DNA of 64,000 nucleotides from Manihot esculenta (GCF_001659605.2 NC_035169.2:13367529-13431528); one strand, 5' to 3'; positions 24,925-37,460 are shown, counted from the first letter of the stretch. Notes: generated by a model not told the origin, from the letters alone. Made by a program: numbers and translations.

Positions 24925-27210
24925 TGTAATACCCGGCTAGAGTCCGGCACCGGAATTCCTGTTGTTTGGTGGAATCCGGGGTGTCGGAATTCTAGAAAAA
25001 GGTAGAATTTATGTTTTACTATGTGGTATGATTTGTAGTGATGTTTTACGGTTAATGGAAGTGAGTTTTGAGTTGAAATAACCTAAGGCAGTTGAGCCAA
25101 GTTCGGCCGCCGAAGGTAAGTTCGGCCGCCGAAGGTAAGTTCGGCCGCCGAAGGTGTTCGGCTTCCGAAGGTGAGTTCGGCCCCCGAATGTTGCATGGTT
25201 TTGCATGCGTTTGGGCAGCCGAAACTGAGTTGGCCAGCTAGCTTTTGGGCATCCTTAGTCAGCATTTTGGACAGGTGTTATGTCCCCTTTGTTGCCAGAA
25301 GTTTGGCCACGTCTCCCCTGGTTTATTTGCTGAGTTTGAGCAGCTCATGCAGGAGTTTGCTCATTTACCAAGTGTTGAAGATTGTGAAGCAAAAAGTGAG
25401 TTTGAGAGAGTTTGAGAGTGTGAGAGGAGGTGATCCGTTTTCCCTTGTTCAGAGTGTGTAGCTTCTTACTACAGGAGGTAAGTGATGTTCTTGAATATGT
25501 TTTCTGAAGGTTTTAGGGGGATTTGTGGAAGGAGATGCCTGTTTAGGTTCTTAATGATAGTTTTGGTGAGTTATGCATGTATACATGTTTATGTGTTATG
25601 TTTGTTTTGTTGCTTGGGGTTATTAGATAGTTTTGGACCCCTGTGATCATATACTTATGTATATGTGTGTTGAGGAATTGGTATATGCATGTTTGGAGTG
25701 ATTGAAGGGAAGAAGGAGATGGTTTGCCGTTGAAGCTGAGTTCTGGATGAACTCAGGTTCGGCAGCCGAAGGTTCATTCGGCCGCCGAACCTCTTGCGTG
25801 GTGGCTTAGGCTGCCATAGCTTGCCCCCGCGAGTTGTGCATGTTCGGCTCTGTTTGGGGGATTCGGCCGCCGAAGGTGCCGCCGAAGGTTAGAGACTTTC
25901 GTCTCTAGAGTGCCTTGTGGCCTCCGAAACTTGCCCCCGAAAGGGTTCGGCCGCCGAACATAGAGATTCGGCCGCCGAAGGTGCTTGAGTTTCGTCTCTG
26001 GAGAGGACATTCGGCCGCCGAACCTGCCGCCGAAAGTGTTCTGTCCAGCTTTCTTTTACATGTGTTACATGGATAGTAGAGTGAGTTTAAGGGGATTCTT
26101 AGGGAGGTTAAGAGAGTTATTCATAAGCTTTTTTGGTCCCTCATTTGAGTCCATCTGTATAGGTACAGACCAGAGGAACCAGAGAGAGCAGCAGTGAGTA
26201 CTGCTCCAGAGGTTCAGAACCTGCAGAATCAGTCAGTCCAGTTAGCCAGAGGTGAGTGGAACTAAACTTATGACTTTTAATTGAACTACAAACTGCTTTT
26301 AGCATATCTCATGCATCATGATTATGCCATAGGTTGATTGCATTAGTATACACGAATATGTTGCATTGCATTGTTATTTGGTGATGTGAGTGAATGCTGA
26401 ATGATCCAATAGTCTCAGACAGGAAGTCCAGGAGCCTTTGACTACGCCCTGGCACGTATAGCAAAGTCCAGGAGCCTTTGACTACGCCCTGGCAGGTATA
26501 TAGTAAAGTCCAGGAGCCTTTGACTACGCCCTGGCAATGGTAAGTACAATGGTGTTATATACACATATACATATACGACAGGAAGTCCAGGAGCCTTTGA
26601 CTACGCCCTGACACAGAGTTACTGGGACTATGTGGTGACAGGTTTACTCTTGATGTGGCTTGTTTGTGATATGGTGCATTCCATGAGATCATATTTTACT
26701 AAGATGTTTTACTGTTCTACTCACTGGGCTATAGAGCTCATCCCACTCCCTTAACCCCAGTTTTGCAGGTTCAGTGTACAGTGTACAGGGACAGTCCAGC
26801 AGAGTACAGGAAGAGTAAAGAGATCTGTAATAGCTTAGAGTGGACATGTAATATTAAAGAGATGTAATAGTTGTTGCTTGACCTAGTGATGTATGTTTTG
26901 TACATGATCTGTATATGTATATATGTTTTCCTGTATGTGAAAACCAGGCTTAACAGGTATGAGTTAACCCATCTAGAGCAAGCTCTAGTCAGGGATACAG
27001 AGTACAGAGTACATGAGTACAGAGTACAGAGATAGTGCATGCACAGGTTAAGCCTTGGTTCAGAAAAGAGTTTTATTTTCACATAAAATGTATGATCATG
27101 TATGAGGTTTACAGGTACACAGAGAGTATAGCAGGCTTGCTACGGGTTCTGGCGGCCTTAAGCCGACCTGAATCCTAGCGCCGGTGACGGTCCATTTTGG
27201 GGTCGTTACA
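24925..27210 (+). repeat. Tekay D 3' LTR
   Basis: About 2286 bp from TGTAATACCCGGCTAG to GGTCGTTACA. It is some 100 bp longer than its partner. It has three, not two, copies of the motif TTCGGCCGCCGAAGGTAAG-like unit at 25102-25152, and four, not two, copies of the 31-bp repeat (26424, 26464, 26506, 26583). Confidence 0.93.
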
Positions 27211-27215
27211 ATGAT

Positions 27216-29080
27216 GGTACTCTTACCATGGAATTTGAAGGGGAGTCATAAAGTACAATGTCTATGATGCCATGAAATATCCATATGATATGTCCCCTGT
27301 TTATGGTCTTGATATTATTGATTGTTTGAGCCAAGATGTGTTTAATGAAAATCAAGATTCTGTTTTAGATGATGATCTTTGCAGGATTGAAAATCTGAAA
27401 CTAAAGGAAACAATCTGCAGCATTCAGCAAGTGGAGATCAAGCAGACAGAAGACATTCGGCCGCCGAACATAGCCCACTTTCGGCCGCCGAACCCCAATG
27501 CTCCTCAAGAACCAGATTCTGTCGCAACACCTCAGGAAAACACTGTGCAGAAAGAAGATATTCTTCGGCAGCCGAACATCTTTCGGCCGCCGAACCACAC
27601 TGACTTGCGAAAGCCGAATCCATCGCCAAAGCTCATTCCGCAAACTGAAGAACTTCGGCCGCCGAACCCAGCACCTTTTCGGCCGCCGAATCTCCCTCAG
27701 CAGAATCCACCGCAAGCATGCCTTCCTGAGACTGAAGAAACCAAGGAAGACCTCCTTGAACAAATCTTCCTTGCTCAGTCCAATGAGCCATGGTACGCCG
27801 ATATGGTAAACTACTTGGCCACAGGTAACTTACCTTCTGATATGCCCAAGCACACTAAAGATAAAATAAAAAAGTATGCCAAATACTATGTTTGGGATGA
27901 GCCATATTTGTGGAAACATTGTGCTGACCAAATGATAAGAAGATGTATCCCAGATCAAGAAATAGCTTCTGTACTTACTTTTTGTCATTCATATAGTTGT
28001 GGAGGACACTTTGGTCCAAGGAAAACTGCTCACAAGATACTCGAAAGTGGCCTATTTTGGCGCACCATGTTTCGAGATGCCTTTCTATTTTGCAGGACAT
28101 GTGCTAGGTGTCAACAGACTGGAAATCTGAGCAAAAGAAATCAAATGCCACAGAACTCCATCATGGTCTGTGAAGTATTTGATGTTTGGGGCATAGACTT
28201 CATGGGACCATTCCCACCATCCTTTGGATACACTTATATCATCCTTGCAGTGGATTATGTATCCAAGTGGGTGGAAGCTAGAGCAACTAAGACTGATGAT
28301 GCTAAGGCAGTGGTAGACTTTGTGAAGACCAACATCTTCGCCAGACATGGAGTGCCAAAAGCAATCATCAGTGATAGAGGGACCCATTTTTGCAATAAGA
28401 TAATGGAAAGCGTTTTCAGAAGACACAATGTGATCCATAGAACATCCACAGCTTACCACCCTCAGACAAATGGACAAGCTGAAGTGTCCAACAGAGAAAT
28501 CAAAGCCATCCTTGAAAAGACAGTTTCTCCCAACCGAAAGGATTGGAGCTTAAGATTAGAGGATGCCTTATGGGCCTATAGAACTGCCTACAAGACCCCC
28601 ATAGGTATGTCTCCTTATAGACTTGTCTATGGGAAAGCTTGTCACCTTCCAGTTGAGCTTGAGCACAAGGCATATTGGGCTATAAAAAATTGCAACATGG
28701 ACCTCAAAGAAGCTGGCCACCATCGCAAGTTACAACTGCAAGAGCTTGAGGAAATAAGACGAGATGCATATGAGAACTCTTGGAACTACAAAGCAAAGAC
28801 CAAAGCCTCCCATGACAATCATCTTTCAAGAAAACAATTTGAGGTTGGTGATAAAGTCTTACTCTTTGACTCTCGTCTGAAACTGTTCCCAGGAAAGCTA
28901 CGGTCTAGGTGGATTGGACCATTCATTGTAGAACATGCATACCCACATGGAGCTGTAGACATCCGAAGCATAGAAACTGGAAAAATCTTCAAGGTGAATG
29001 GACATCGTCTGAAACCATACTTTGAAGGGTTCGCAGTACAAATGGTGGAAGAAATTCCACTGCAACATCCTTCTGCCTAG
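27216..29080 (+). pseudogene. Athila B protease end, proline-rich spacer and integrase (no RT)
   Basis: Sequence resumes the protease tail ([11 protein letters not shown]) after the Tekay element. One base is missing near 27249, then the frame is open for 602 codons from 27272 ([15 protein letters not shown]). Five TTCGGCCGCCGAA copies (27456, 27480, 27582, 27654, 27678) are translated as RPPN units in a proline-rich stretch. [14 protein letters not shown] follows directly, without any RT or RNase H. The integrase is intact: zinc-binding CHSYSCGGH with CARC, acidic triad in [17 protein letters not shown] and [11 protein letters not shown], then [13 protein letters not shown]. It stops at 29080. 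Confidence 0.9.
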
Positions 29081-30078
29081 AGGATCATGCCACGCACACC
29101 ACACCCCAGGGAAGTACTCAGTTTCTTTTCTTCTCTTCTCTCTTCTCTCCTTCCCTTCTCTCTTCTTTTACATTGAGGACAATGCATAATTTAAGTGTGG
29201 GGGTGCATATCTCCTCTTCTTTCTTCTTTCCCATCTTCTCCCTCTCTTCTTTTCTTTGAAAAATTTTTCTTTTTTTCCTTTCAGTCTTAAATTTCTTTTA
29301 GAACCATTAGCCACAGTTAAATTTTAATTTGTTTATGCTTTCAATAAAACACACACAACCACAACCTTCTTCATCTTTTTGTTTTGCTCCACTCAAACTG
29401 ATGAACTATGTTGGATGAGTTCTTCTTTCCATGACCCCATTGATGTGAAAACTCTTTAAACTTATGTTGAATCAATTGCAGTGGGCTATATTCATGTTTG
29501 AGAATTGCCTTTTGAATTGAATCTTTGAGTTTGCTCTGGTGAAAAATGTATTGATGACCCTCAATTGATTGAGAATAAATTAAAGTTGTGTGAATGAACT
29601 TAATGTGACTTGATTTAGCAATTGGTGTTGATTTGCCCAAATCATTGAGAGAAAGAAAATTCAGCAAAGGCAAAGACCTCAAAAGCACAAATTCTAGTAG
29701 CCACTTGGATAGGCGACCAACTGAAAAATATAAACCTTCAAATCAAAAATAGGTTGGTGACCTTTCCAAGCAAGATCTAAAGTGCAAAAGCCTGAATAAA
29801 GTACTTCAAGGTAAGGGCAAGTCAATCCAAAAGCTAGAAAAAGTCTTAACAAATTAATGTGCATGTCTCTCTTGAGGAAAACAAATCCTAGCCATGGTAA
29901 GCAAAGGGAAATAAGGAAAGGGGGTAAGTAATCTTCATGCATATATTCTTCACTGCAATGCTTCAAAATGGGTGTCTAGAGTATGAGCTTAAGTGGTAAT
30001 AAGGATCTAGAGGAAGAAAGCTTATTTGACTATGTTTATTTGCTTGAGGACAAGCAAAAGCTTAAGTGTGGGGGTATT
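29081..30078 (+). other. Athila B 3' untranslated region and purine tract
   Basis: Pyrimidine-rich just after the integrase stop (29120-29290), then about 700 bp without a credible frame. It ends with the purine tract AAGTGTGGGGGTATT at 30064-30078. There is no env-like gene here. Confidence 0.75.
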
Positions 30079-31900
30079 TGATAGAGCATAATTTAGTCCA
30101 TATTTTCATGATCTCATTGATGTTTATTTGCACCTATTCTACCTAATTTTGTGGATTTAATCATGTTTTGCAAGTATTAGGTGTGAACAAACAATTTGGA
30201 GAAAATGCTCTTAAAAGTGCCAAAAGAAGCCAAAATTAGAGAAGCAACCTTCGGAGGAAACTTTCGGAAGCCAAAAATCAGTCACCTTCGGCGGCAACCT
30301 TCGGCGGCCGAAAGAGGACTCCAGAAATGAAAGTGGACCACCTTCGGCAGCACCTTTGGCCACCGAACCATGCAGACAGAGATGAAAGTCCACTACCTTC
30401 GGCCGCCGAATCCCAAACTCCGGCCGCCGAACCTCCAAAATTCCAGCCTCCGAAACTCAACTTAGGCAGCCGAAAATGCGCTCTATTGCACTCTTTCCTT
30501 GTTCAAGAAGCCATATCCCAAGTTGCCATATTTGAGGAGCCAAATAAGGGAAATATCTTGAGATCCAAATCTTCAATATTCACATTCAATTATTGGATTT
30601 CAAGATCCCCCTTATTAAGGAAAGAAAATCCAAAGATCACATGCTTCCTACTTAGTGCCATGCACATTCAAAATTCAAAAGGAGTCTCCCCCTTATTAGT
30701 GCATGGGCAGCCTCTTCACTCTTTAGGCAACATCTTAAAGACCTTGGGCAGCAAGTAAAAAGACCAAAGTGCCCCCACTTGCCTTCCATCACATGCAACT
30801 CGTTTTTGCCTTCATACATGCACAAACAAGGCACATGCAACACCAAGGACACTTTAGACAGCCTCTAAAAGTCTCCTGGACTTCCATGAAACCCTAGGCA
30901 GCCTCTCAAGATCTATTTAAAGGCTTCAAGAAGACAAGAAGACAGCTATCATCTCCCAAAAATCGGCAAGGCCTCCCAAGGCTCTCTCTCACTTTAGTTC
31001 TTCATCTTTTGCTTTCTTTTCTTTTATTTTCTGTTTGGTTCAGCCATGAGTGGCTGAAACCCTCATTCTAGTTGAAGTTTGGTTGAAACTAAGGTTGTTT
31101 AAAAGGTTGTGAGATCTGAACAGAAACTTTTGTCTTTGATTTTATTCAATATTCATGCAATTGTGCTTTGATTCTAAGATTGCTTTGTTGTTTTGATCAA
31201 ATTGGCCACTTGACTCTTAATTGCAAAGTTAATTGATTGTTGGATTAGGATATTTGTTAGTCCGTAATTGCTGGAAATATTCTGTCCATAGAACACTTGG
31301 TGTAAAAATCCAAGGAATTGCATGATCTAACATCATCTCATGCGTTTGAGTAGTTAGGGTTTAGATCTTTCTTGTTCTTCGTGCAATTGGCAATTGTTTT
31401 GATGCCTTTGGCCCAAGGACGTTCCTTGGCAATTTGTTGATTAGTAATTGGTTAGAGGACGTTCCCTAATCAGTTTGTTCATAAGGAAAGACATGGTGGT
31501 GAGAAGCGTCTTCCACCCCCATAACCAACCTATTGAATCAATCAAGATAACCATGTTTCAATGATCAATCCAAACAACCAAAGTGGATCCATATCTTCAA
31601 CTAGACTTTTCCCATATTGATTTCTCTCTTATTTTAGATTACTTGCTGTTTTAATTGCTTTCAATAGTTGTTAATCAAATCATCTCAAAACCCCCCTTTT
31701 TACTTTCCTTGCACTTGTTTCTATTTCTCTTGACTACTTGCCTTCACTTGTGTTTTCAATTTGTTCTATTGGTCTTGATTGTGATAAATAAATAAGTAAT
31801 CAATTCTCTGTGGATACGATCCTTCACCACTGTCTACAGTTGTAAATTGTAGGTAACCAAGAAGGTTATTTTTTACTGGCTTCGACAACCGCTCCTGTCA
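30079..31900 (+). repeat. Athila B 3' LTR
   Basis: About 1822 bp, partner of 13486-15311. One of the motif copies is mutated here (CTTTGGCCACCGAA near 30355) and one is intact where the partner is mutated (CTTCGGCCGCCGAA near 30398). It is followed by the ACAGG duplication. Confidence 0.92.
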
Positions 31901-31905
31901 ACAGG

Positions 31906-32490
31906 CTTTTCCGTAGACCAATCTGTAGGGAGACATTCCTATTGGTGTTTTGTAGGCTGTCCTGTATGCCCATAAGGCATCTTCCAATCGTACACTCTAA
32001 TCTTTTCTGCTGGGGCACACTGTCTTTTCTAGAATGGCTTTGATTTCTCTGTTAAACACTTTAGAGTGCCCATTTGTCTGAGGGTGGTAGGCTGTGGATG
32101 TTCTGTGTATTACATTATGCTTTTTGAGAAGGTTTTCCACTACCTTGTTGCAAAAGTGAGTCCCTCTATCATTGATGATTGCCTTGGACACTCCATGCCT
32201 GGCAAAGATGTTGGTCTTCATAAAGTCCACTACTGCCTTTGCATCATCGGTTCTGGTCACTCTGGCTTCTATCCGTTTGGACACATAATCCACTGCAAGG
32301 ATGATATAGGTGTATCCAAAGGATGGCAGAAATGGCCCCATGAAGTCTATGCCCATACATCAAATATTTCGTAGACCATGATAGGATTCTGTGGCATTTG
32401 ATTTCTGTTGCTCAGATTTCCAGTCTATTGGCATCATGCACATGATCTGCAAAACAAAAAGGCATCTCGAAAAATAGTAGGCCAAAACAG
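31906..32490 (-). pseudogene. Athila G integrase core (separated part)
   Basis: Minus-strand frame with [28 protein letters not shown] and the TNGHSKVFNREI segment. In the last one, QAE of the intact element B protein reads HSK, so the third acidic residue of the triad is lost; in the second motif Ser before Asp has become Asn. It continues the integrase C-terminal part at 13037-13485 across the element B insertion. It is cut at 32490 by a CRM LTR. Part of the N-terminal zinc region is readable near 32400-32490. Confidence 0.85.
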
Positions 32491-33217
32491 TGATGCGGAA
32501 CCCCAGCCTATTAGAGACTAAAACGACACATACCCTAGTAAAAAGAACTTAATTCAAAAAATAATTCCCCAATCTAAAGCACCCTTAATTAACATGCAAT
32601 TAAGAACACTTATAATGGATTGAATTTAAGAGCAGCAAGAATAAGAAACACACAAGTTAGTATCAAACCTTATTCGTGATGCAATGTCAAGAACCAAGAT
32701 CTCTCTTAAGCTCTCAAAGAAGAATCGCATAAAGCAATTGTATTGAATAATTGAGAATCTGTCTACAAATAAGGAAAAAGAGATGCTTTATATAACATAA
32801 ATAAAGACCCATGACCTTTGCCACTTCCCACTACTATGCATGGACCCATGATCTATGCCACTACCCACTACTCTGCATGGATCCATGATCTATGCCACTA
32901 TCCACTACTGGATAACTACCCACTACTGTTTAACTACCCACTACCAAATAACTACCCACTACTGGTTAACTACCAACTACTAAATAACTTCCCACTATAA
33001 ATACAAAATTTGAATTGTCAATAAGGACACATTTGGCCTAATTGACTTGGAATGGCCAGATTGTTCTTCAACTTCAAAATGAACTTGCAAAGCTTCAACA
33101 TATTCATTCATGGATCCTTGAAGTGCTTCCTTCAACCTCTTGGATCTCAACCTTGTAATTGGTCTTTGAGGCAATGCTAGCTCATCATTTTTGGTGTTGT
33201 TGGTCGTGCTTGCATCA
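32491..33217 (-). repeat. CRM-family LTR (3', copy 3)
   Basis: About 727 bp between TGATG at 32491 (outer end) and the reverse of TGATGCAAGC at 33217. It carries the AGTAGTGGGTAGTTA-like tandem repeat (in reverse, 32820-33000) and a TATA box in reverse near 32790. Confidence 0.88.
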
Positions 33218-35771
33218 TCCCCTCCCTCTTGAAAAGGATTCGTCCTCGAATCTGTACCAAAATCAAAAGGAGACAAATCAGAAACATTAAAGGTAGCACT
33301 TACACCAAACTCACCTGGCAGATCAATTATGTATGCATTGTCATTGATCCATTTCAGCACTTGATATGGTCCATCCCCTCGTGCATCGAGTTTTGATTTC
33401 CTTTGAGTTGGAAACCTTTCCTTTCGCATATGGATCCAAACCCAATCACCTGGTTTGAATACAACTTTCTTGCGACCCTTATTGGCCTATTTCTCATATA
33501 TGTTGTTACGCTTCTCAATATGCTCACGCGCTTTCACGTGTATTGATTTAACCATTTCAGCCTTCGCTTTTCCATCTAAATTAGACAACTCGTTCAAAGG
33601 TAAAGGCATTAAATCTAATACAGTTAATGGATTAAAACCATACACAACCTCAAAAGGTGAATAACCAGTAGCAAAATGGACTGCTCGATTATAAGCAAAT
33701 TCAACATATGGCAAGCATTCTTCCCAAGTTTTCAAGTTCCTACCCATAATAGCACGAAGCATAGTTCCTAAAGTCCTATTAACAACTTCAGTTTGGCCAT
33801 CTGTTTGTAGATGACAAGTGGTAGAAAATAAAAGTTTAGTACCCAATTTCCCCCACAAAACACGCCAGAAATGACTAAGGAACTTTGAATCTCTATCAGA
33901 AACAATACTCCTAGGTATACCATGCAAACGGACTACTTCCCTGAAAAACAAATCAGCTATGTTCGTTGCATCATCAGTTTTATGACATGGAATAAGATGT
34001 GCCATCTTGCTAAAGCGATCTACAATAACAAACACTGAATCTCTACCTCTTTTTGTCCTAGGTAAACCTATTACAAAATCCATATATATATCAGTCTAAG
34101 GTTCAGTAGGTACAGGCAAAGGAGTATACAACCTATGTGGCAAGGACTTAGATTTAGCTTATTTACATGCAAAGCATTGAGCACAAATTTTCTCTACATA
34201 TTTTCGCATGTTAGGCCAATAAAAGTGTTCATTCAACATGTCTAAAGTCTTTTGCACACCAAAATATCCCATTAATCCTCCTGAATGTGATTCTCTAACA
34301 AGCAACTCATGCACTGAACAATTAGGTATGCATATTTGTTTCCCCCTAAAAAGAAACCCATCATGCAAATAAAAATTTTTAAATACCCCATGTTCACATG
34401 CCTTAAATACATCAAAAAAATCAGTATCATTCTCATACATATCTTTCAAATGCTCAAATCCTAACAACTTAGAACTAAGCATGGAAGTCAATGCATAACG
34501 TCTAGATAATGCATAGGCAACCACATTCTCTTTACCTTGCTTGTATTTAATCACGTAAGGAAAAATTTCGAGATACTCAACCCACTTACCATGTCGCTTG
34601 TTCAACTTACCTTGTCCCTTCAAGTGTTTGAGAGACTGATGGTCGGTATGAATCACGAACTCATTAGGCAGTAAGTAGTGTTCCCAAACTTCAAGAGCCC
34701 TAATCAGTGCATAGAACTCTTTGTCATAGGTGGAATAGTTCAATTATGCGCCACCTAACTTCTCACTAAAATATGCTATGGGTCGGCCTTCCTGCATAAG
34801 AACAGCACCAATACCAATCCCCGAAGCATCACATTCAATTTCAAAGGTTTTAGAAAAATCAGGTAACCTTAAAACAGGAGCGGTAGTAAGTTTTTCTTTC
34901 AATGTGTTAAATGCAAGTTCCTGTTCTTTACCCCACTTAAACCCAACAGCCTTTTTAATAATCTCATTTAGAGGTGCAGCAATAGTGCTGAAATCTCTAA
35001 CAAACCTCCTATAGAAGCTTGCTAATCCATGAAAAGATCTCACCTCATTAGCATTCTTAGGTGTAGGCCATTCTTGGATAGCCTTAACCTTTTCAGTATC
35101 TACCTCCACTCCACGTGAAATAATAATAAATCCTAGGAATATGACACTATCAGTACAAAATGTGCATTTCTTAAGATTAGCATACAATTCATGTTTACGC
35201 AACTTCTGTAGAACAAGTTCAACATGCCTAATATGATCATCCAGGTTTCGGCTATAAATCAATATATCATCAAAATACACAACTACAAACTTACCTAGGT
35301 AATCACGCAAAACATGGTTCATCAATCTCATAAATGTGCTAGGTGCATTAGTTAAGCCAAAAGGCATCATTAACCATTCATATAAACCATATTTAGTCTT
35401 AAAGGCAATTTTCCACTCATCACCTAACTTCATCCTAATTTGATGATAGCTGCTTTTCAAATCAATTTTGGTAAAGAAAACAGCACCACATAATTCTTCA
35501 AGCATATCATCTAATCTAGGAATAGGATGGCGATACTTTATAGTGATTTTGTTGATCGCACGACAATCAACACACATGCGCATTGTTCCATCTTTCTTTG
35601 GAACCAACAAAACAGGTACTGTGCATGGACTAAGGCTCTCCCTAATATGTCCCTTAGCTAGCAACTCATCAACTTGCCTTTGCAATTCCTTTGTCTCCTT
35701 AGGATTACTCCGGTAAGCTGGACAGTTTGGAATCTGAGCTCCAGGAACAAAATCGATCTGATGTTCTATTC
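33218..35771 (-). pseudogene. CRM RT-RNase H-integrase (copy 3, several stops)
   Basis: Read on the minus strand from 35771. RT (34744-35685) keeps [15 protein letters not shown] near 34741 separates it from the RNase H and zinc region (34159-34743). Gln to stop near 34156 and Trp to stop near 34095 precede the integrase core (33487-34083, [13 protein letters not shown] start, [20 protein letters not shown]). Another Gln to stop lies near 33486. The C-terminal part (32995-33429) retains the GPY/F region ([12 protein letters not shown]) that copy 1 has lost, and runs on into the LTR. Confidence 0.88.
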
Positions 35772-36497
35772 TGATGTAAGCACGACCAACAACACCAAAA
35801 ATGATGAGCTAGCATTGCCTCAAGGACCAATTACAAGGTTGAGATCCAAGAGGTTGAAGGAAGCACTTCAAGGATTCATAAAGGAATATGTTGAAGCTTT
35901 GCAAGTTCATTTTGAAGTTGAAGAACAATCTAGCCATTCCAAGTCAATTAGGCCAAATGTGTCCTTATTGACAATTCAAATTTTATATTTATAGTGGGAA
36001 GTTATTTAGTAGTTGGTAGTTAACTAGTAGTGGGTAGTTGTGTGGTAGTGGGTAGTTAAACAGTAGTGGGTAGTTATCCAGTAGTGGATAGTGGCATAGA
36101 TCATGGATCCATGTAGAGTAGTGGGTAGTGGCATAAATCACGGGTCCATGCATAGTAGTGGGAAGTGGCAAAGGTCATGGGTATTTATTTATGTTATATA
36201 AAGCATCTCTTTTTCCATATTGTGGGCAGATTATCAATTATTCAATACAATTGCTTTATGCGATTCTTCTTTGAGAGCTTAAGAGAGATCTTGGTTCTTG
36301 ACATTGCATCACGAATAAGGTTTGATACTAACTTGTATGTTTCTTATTCTTGCTGCTCTTAAAATCAATCCATTATAAGTGTTCTTAATTGCATGTTAAT
36401 TAAGGGTGCTTTAGATTAGGGAATTATTTTCTAAATTAAGTTGTTTTTACTAGGGTATGTGTCGTTTCAGTCTCTAATAGGCTGGGGTTCCGCATCA
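35772..36497 (+). repeat. CRM-family LTR (5', copy 4)
   Basis: About 726 bp, TGATGTAAGCACGACC to TTCCGCATCA. A TATATAAAG box is near 36197. The reading frame that forms the C-terminus of the polyprotein in the 3' LTR is also open here (to 35994). Confidence 0.9.
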
Positions 36498-37460
36498 ATT
36501 GGTATCAGAGCTAGGCTTAGTAATAATTTCTTAACTATCCTTTGCGTCTTTGCATTCAATTTTGTCCTTTATTGGCTGAATATATCACTTTGGAAATCTG
36601 GTTTGGGATACCTATTAGAGTCGAATATATTGTTTGGTTGCTGTTCAAATCAAATTTTACCCTAAATTCTTGTTTAGGCGGAATTACTATCTTTAGTGAT
36701 TTGGTTTATGCTTTCTGCCCTAATTCATATGCCGCTATTCTAATACACTTAGAATAGTATTTCCAGTGTTTTATTTCTGTCCATATAAAAAAAACCAAAA
36801 TAAGAAGAAAAAAAAAGAAAAAAAAAGAATTTCTGCCACTTTGGGTCATTTGTTCAAACTTCATTCTGATTGATATCTACTGATATAAATCATATTTCAT
36901 ATACCTTGAACATATTTCTGGGCTTGGAATTCGAAATACATGTTTGGGGTAGGTTTAGGGCAAATTTGGATAGTATTTTCACAAAACAGTTGTACTTAAT
37001 ACTTGCTGTTTTAAGTGTCTATTTTGTTTGCTTGCTTTGAATTGTTTCTGTTGAGTCAATATTAATATCAGTTAACCTAGGATTGCATGCTTAGGGAAAA
37101 TTTCGTATTAAGCACATCCGTCTTGTCAATTTTTGATTCTTAGTTTGTCAATTTGGTGTCTTTCTGTCTGTTGGTTCCTTACATTTAGTTTGACAAATTG
37201 CACATTGTTGAACATCTAATTACACTTAGTACACGAAATTTAACTTTTGTGTGCTAAATCAATCTATTTGTTCATTTTGGTCAGTTTGCATCTAGTGTTG
37301 TTTCCTATCTTTTCTTCTTAGGTCTTTCCTTGCTTTCCTTATTATTTGAATCATACAAGCTTGGCTTATTAAGTCTTTATTCTGAAGTACACTTTTGAGA
37401 TACCAAGTGAGTGCTTGAAAATTAAACATGTGAGTTGAAAGAATTGTGAACTTTTCTATA
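36498..37460 (+). other. CRM leader with primer-binding site (copy 4)
   Basis: TGGTATCAGAGC at 36500-36511 is the initiator Met tRNA primer site. An A-rich tract sits at 36786-36830. A 71-codon frame (36542-36757) is shared with copies 2 and 8. This uninterrupted leader is the reference that shows exactly where the CACTA element split copy 8. Confidence 0.85.

Larger units (their letters stand above)
17542..27210 (+). mobile_element. Ty3/gypsy Tekay-clade retrotransposon D (full length, young)
   Basis: LTRs at 17542-19726 and 24925-27210 are flanked by ATGAT (17537-17541 and 27211-27215). It has an initiator Met tRNA primer site at 19730, a GGAGGGGAGAA purine tract before 24925, and one long polyprotein frame with a chromodomain at its end. 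By eye the LTRs differ at about a dozen sites plus repeat-number changes, so the insertion is recent. The first LTR base is G instead of T. The copy is disabled by two TAG codons. Confidence 0.94.
13486..31900 (+). mobile_element. Athila-clade retrotransposon B (complete ends, RT missing)
   Basis: LTRs at 13486-15311 and 30079-31900 are flanked by ACAGG (13481-13485 and 31901-31905). It has an Asp tRNA type primer site at 15318 and a GTGGGGGTATT purine tract before 30079. The interior carries gag-protease (15368-17541) and an integrase frame (27216-29080), split by a Tekay element. No RT or RNase H sequence is present between protease and integrase; a proline-rich stretch takes their place. 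It would need enzymes from another element to move. Confidence 0.92.
32491..35771 (-). mobile_element. CRM-clade retrotransposon, copy 3 (3' part)
   Basis: Minus-strand copy with the 3' LTR (32491-33217), purine tract (33218-33230), integrase, RNase H and most of RT. It ends abruptly at 35771 near the start of RT, where CRM copy 4 begins in the opposite orientation. Its protease, gag and 5' LTR are absent from the window. The left flank is Athila G integrase. Confidence 0.88.

Noticed and set aside
26424..26613. CRISPR-like array (31-bp direct repeats with short spacers)
   Set aside because: The units are a tandem minisatellite in a plant LTR, with only two to four copies, uneven 9 to 46-bp gaps and no cas genes. 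It is explained by LTR structure.
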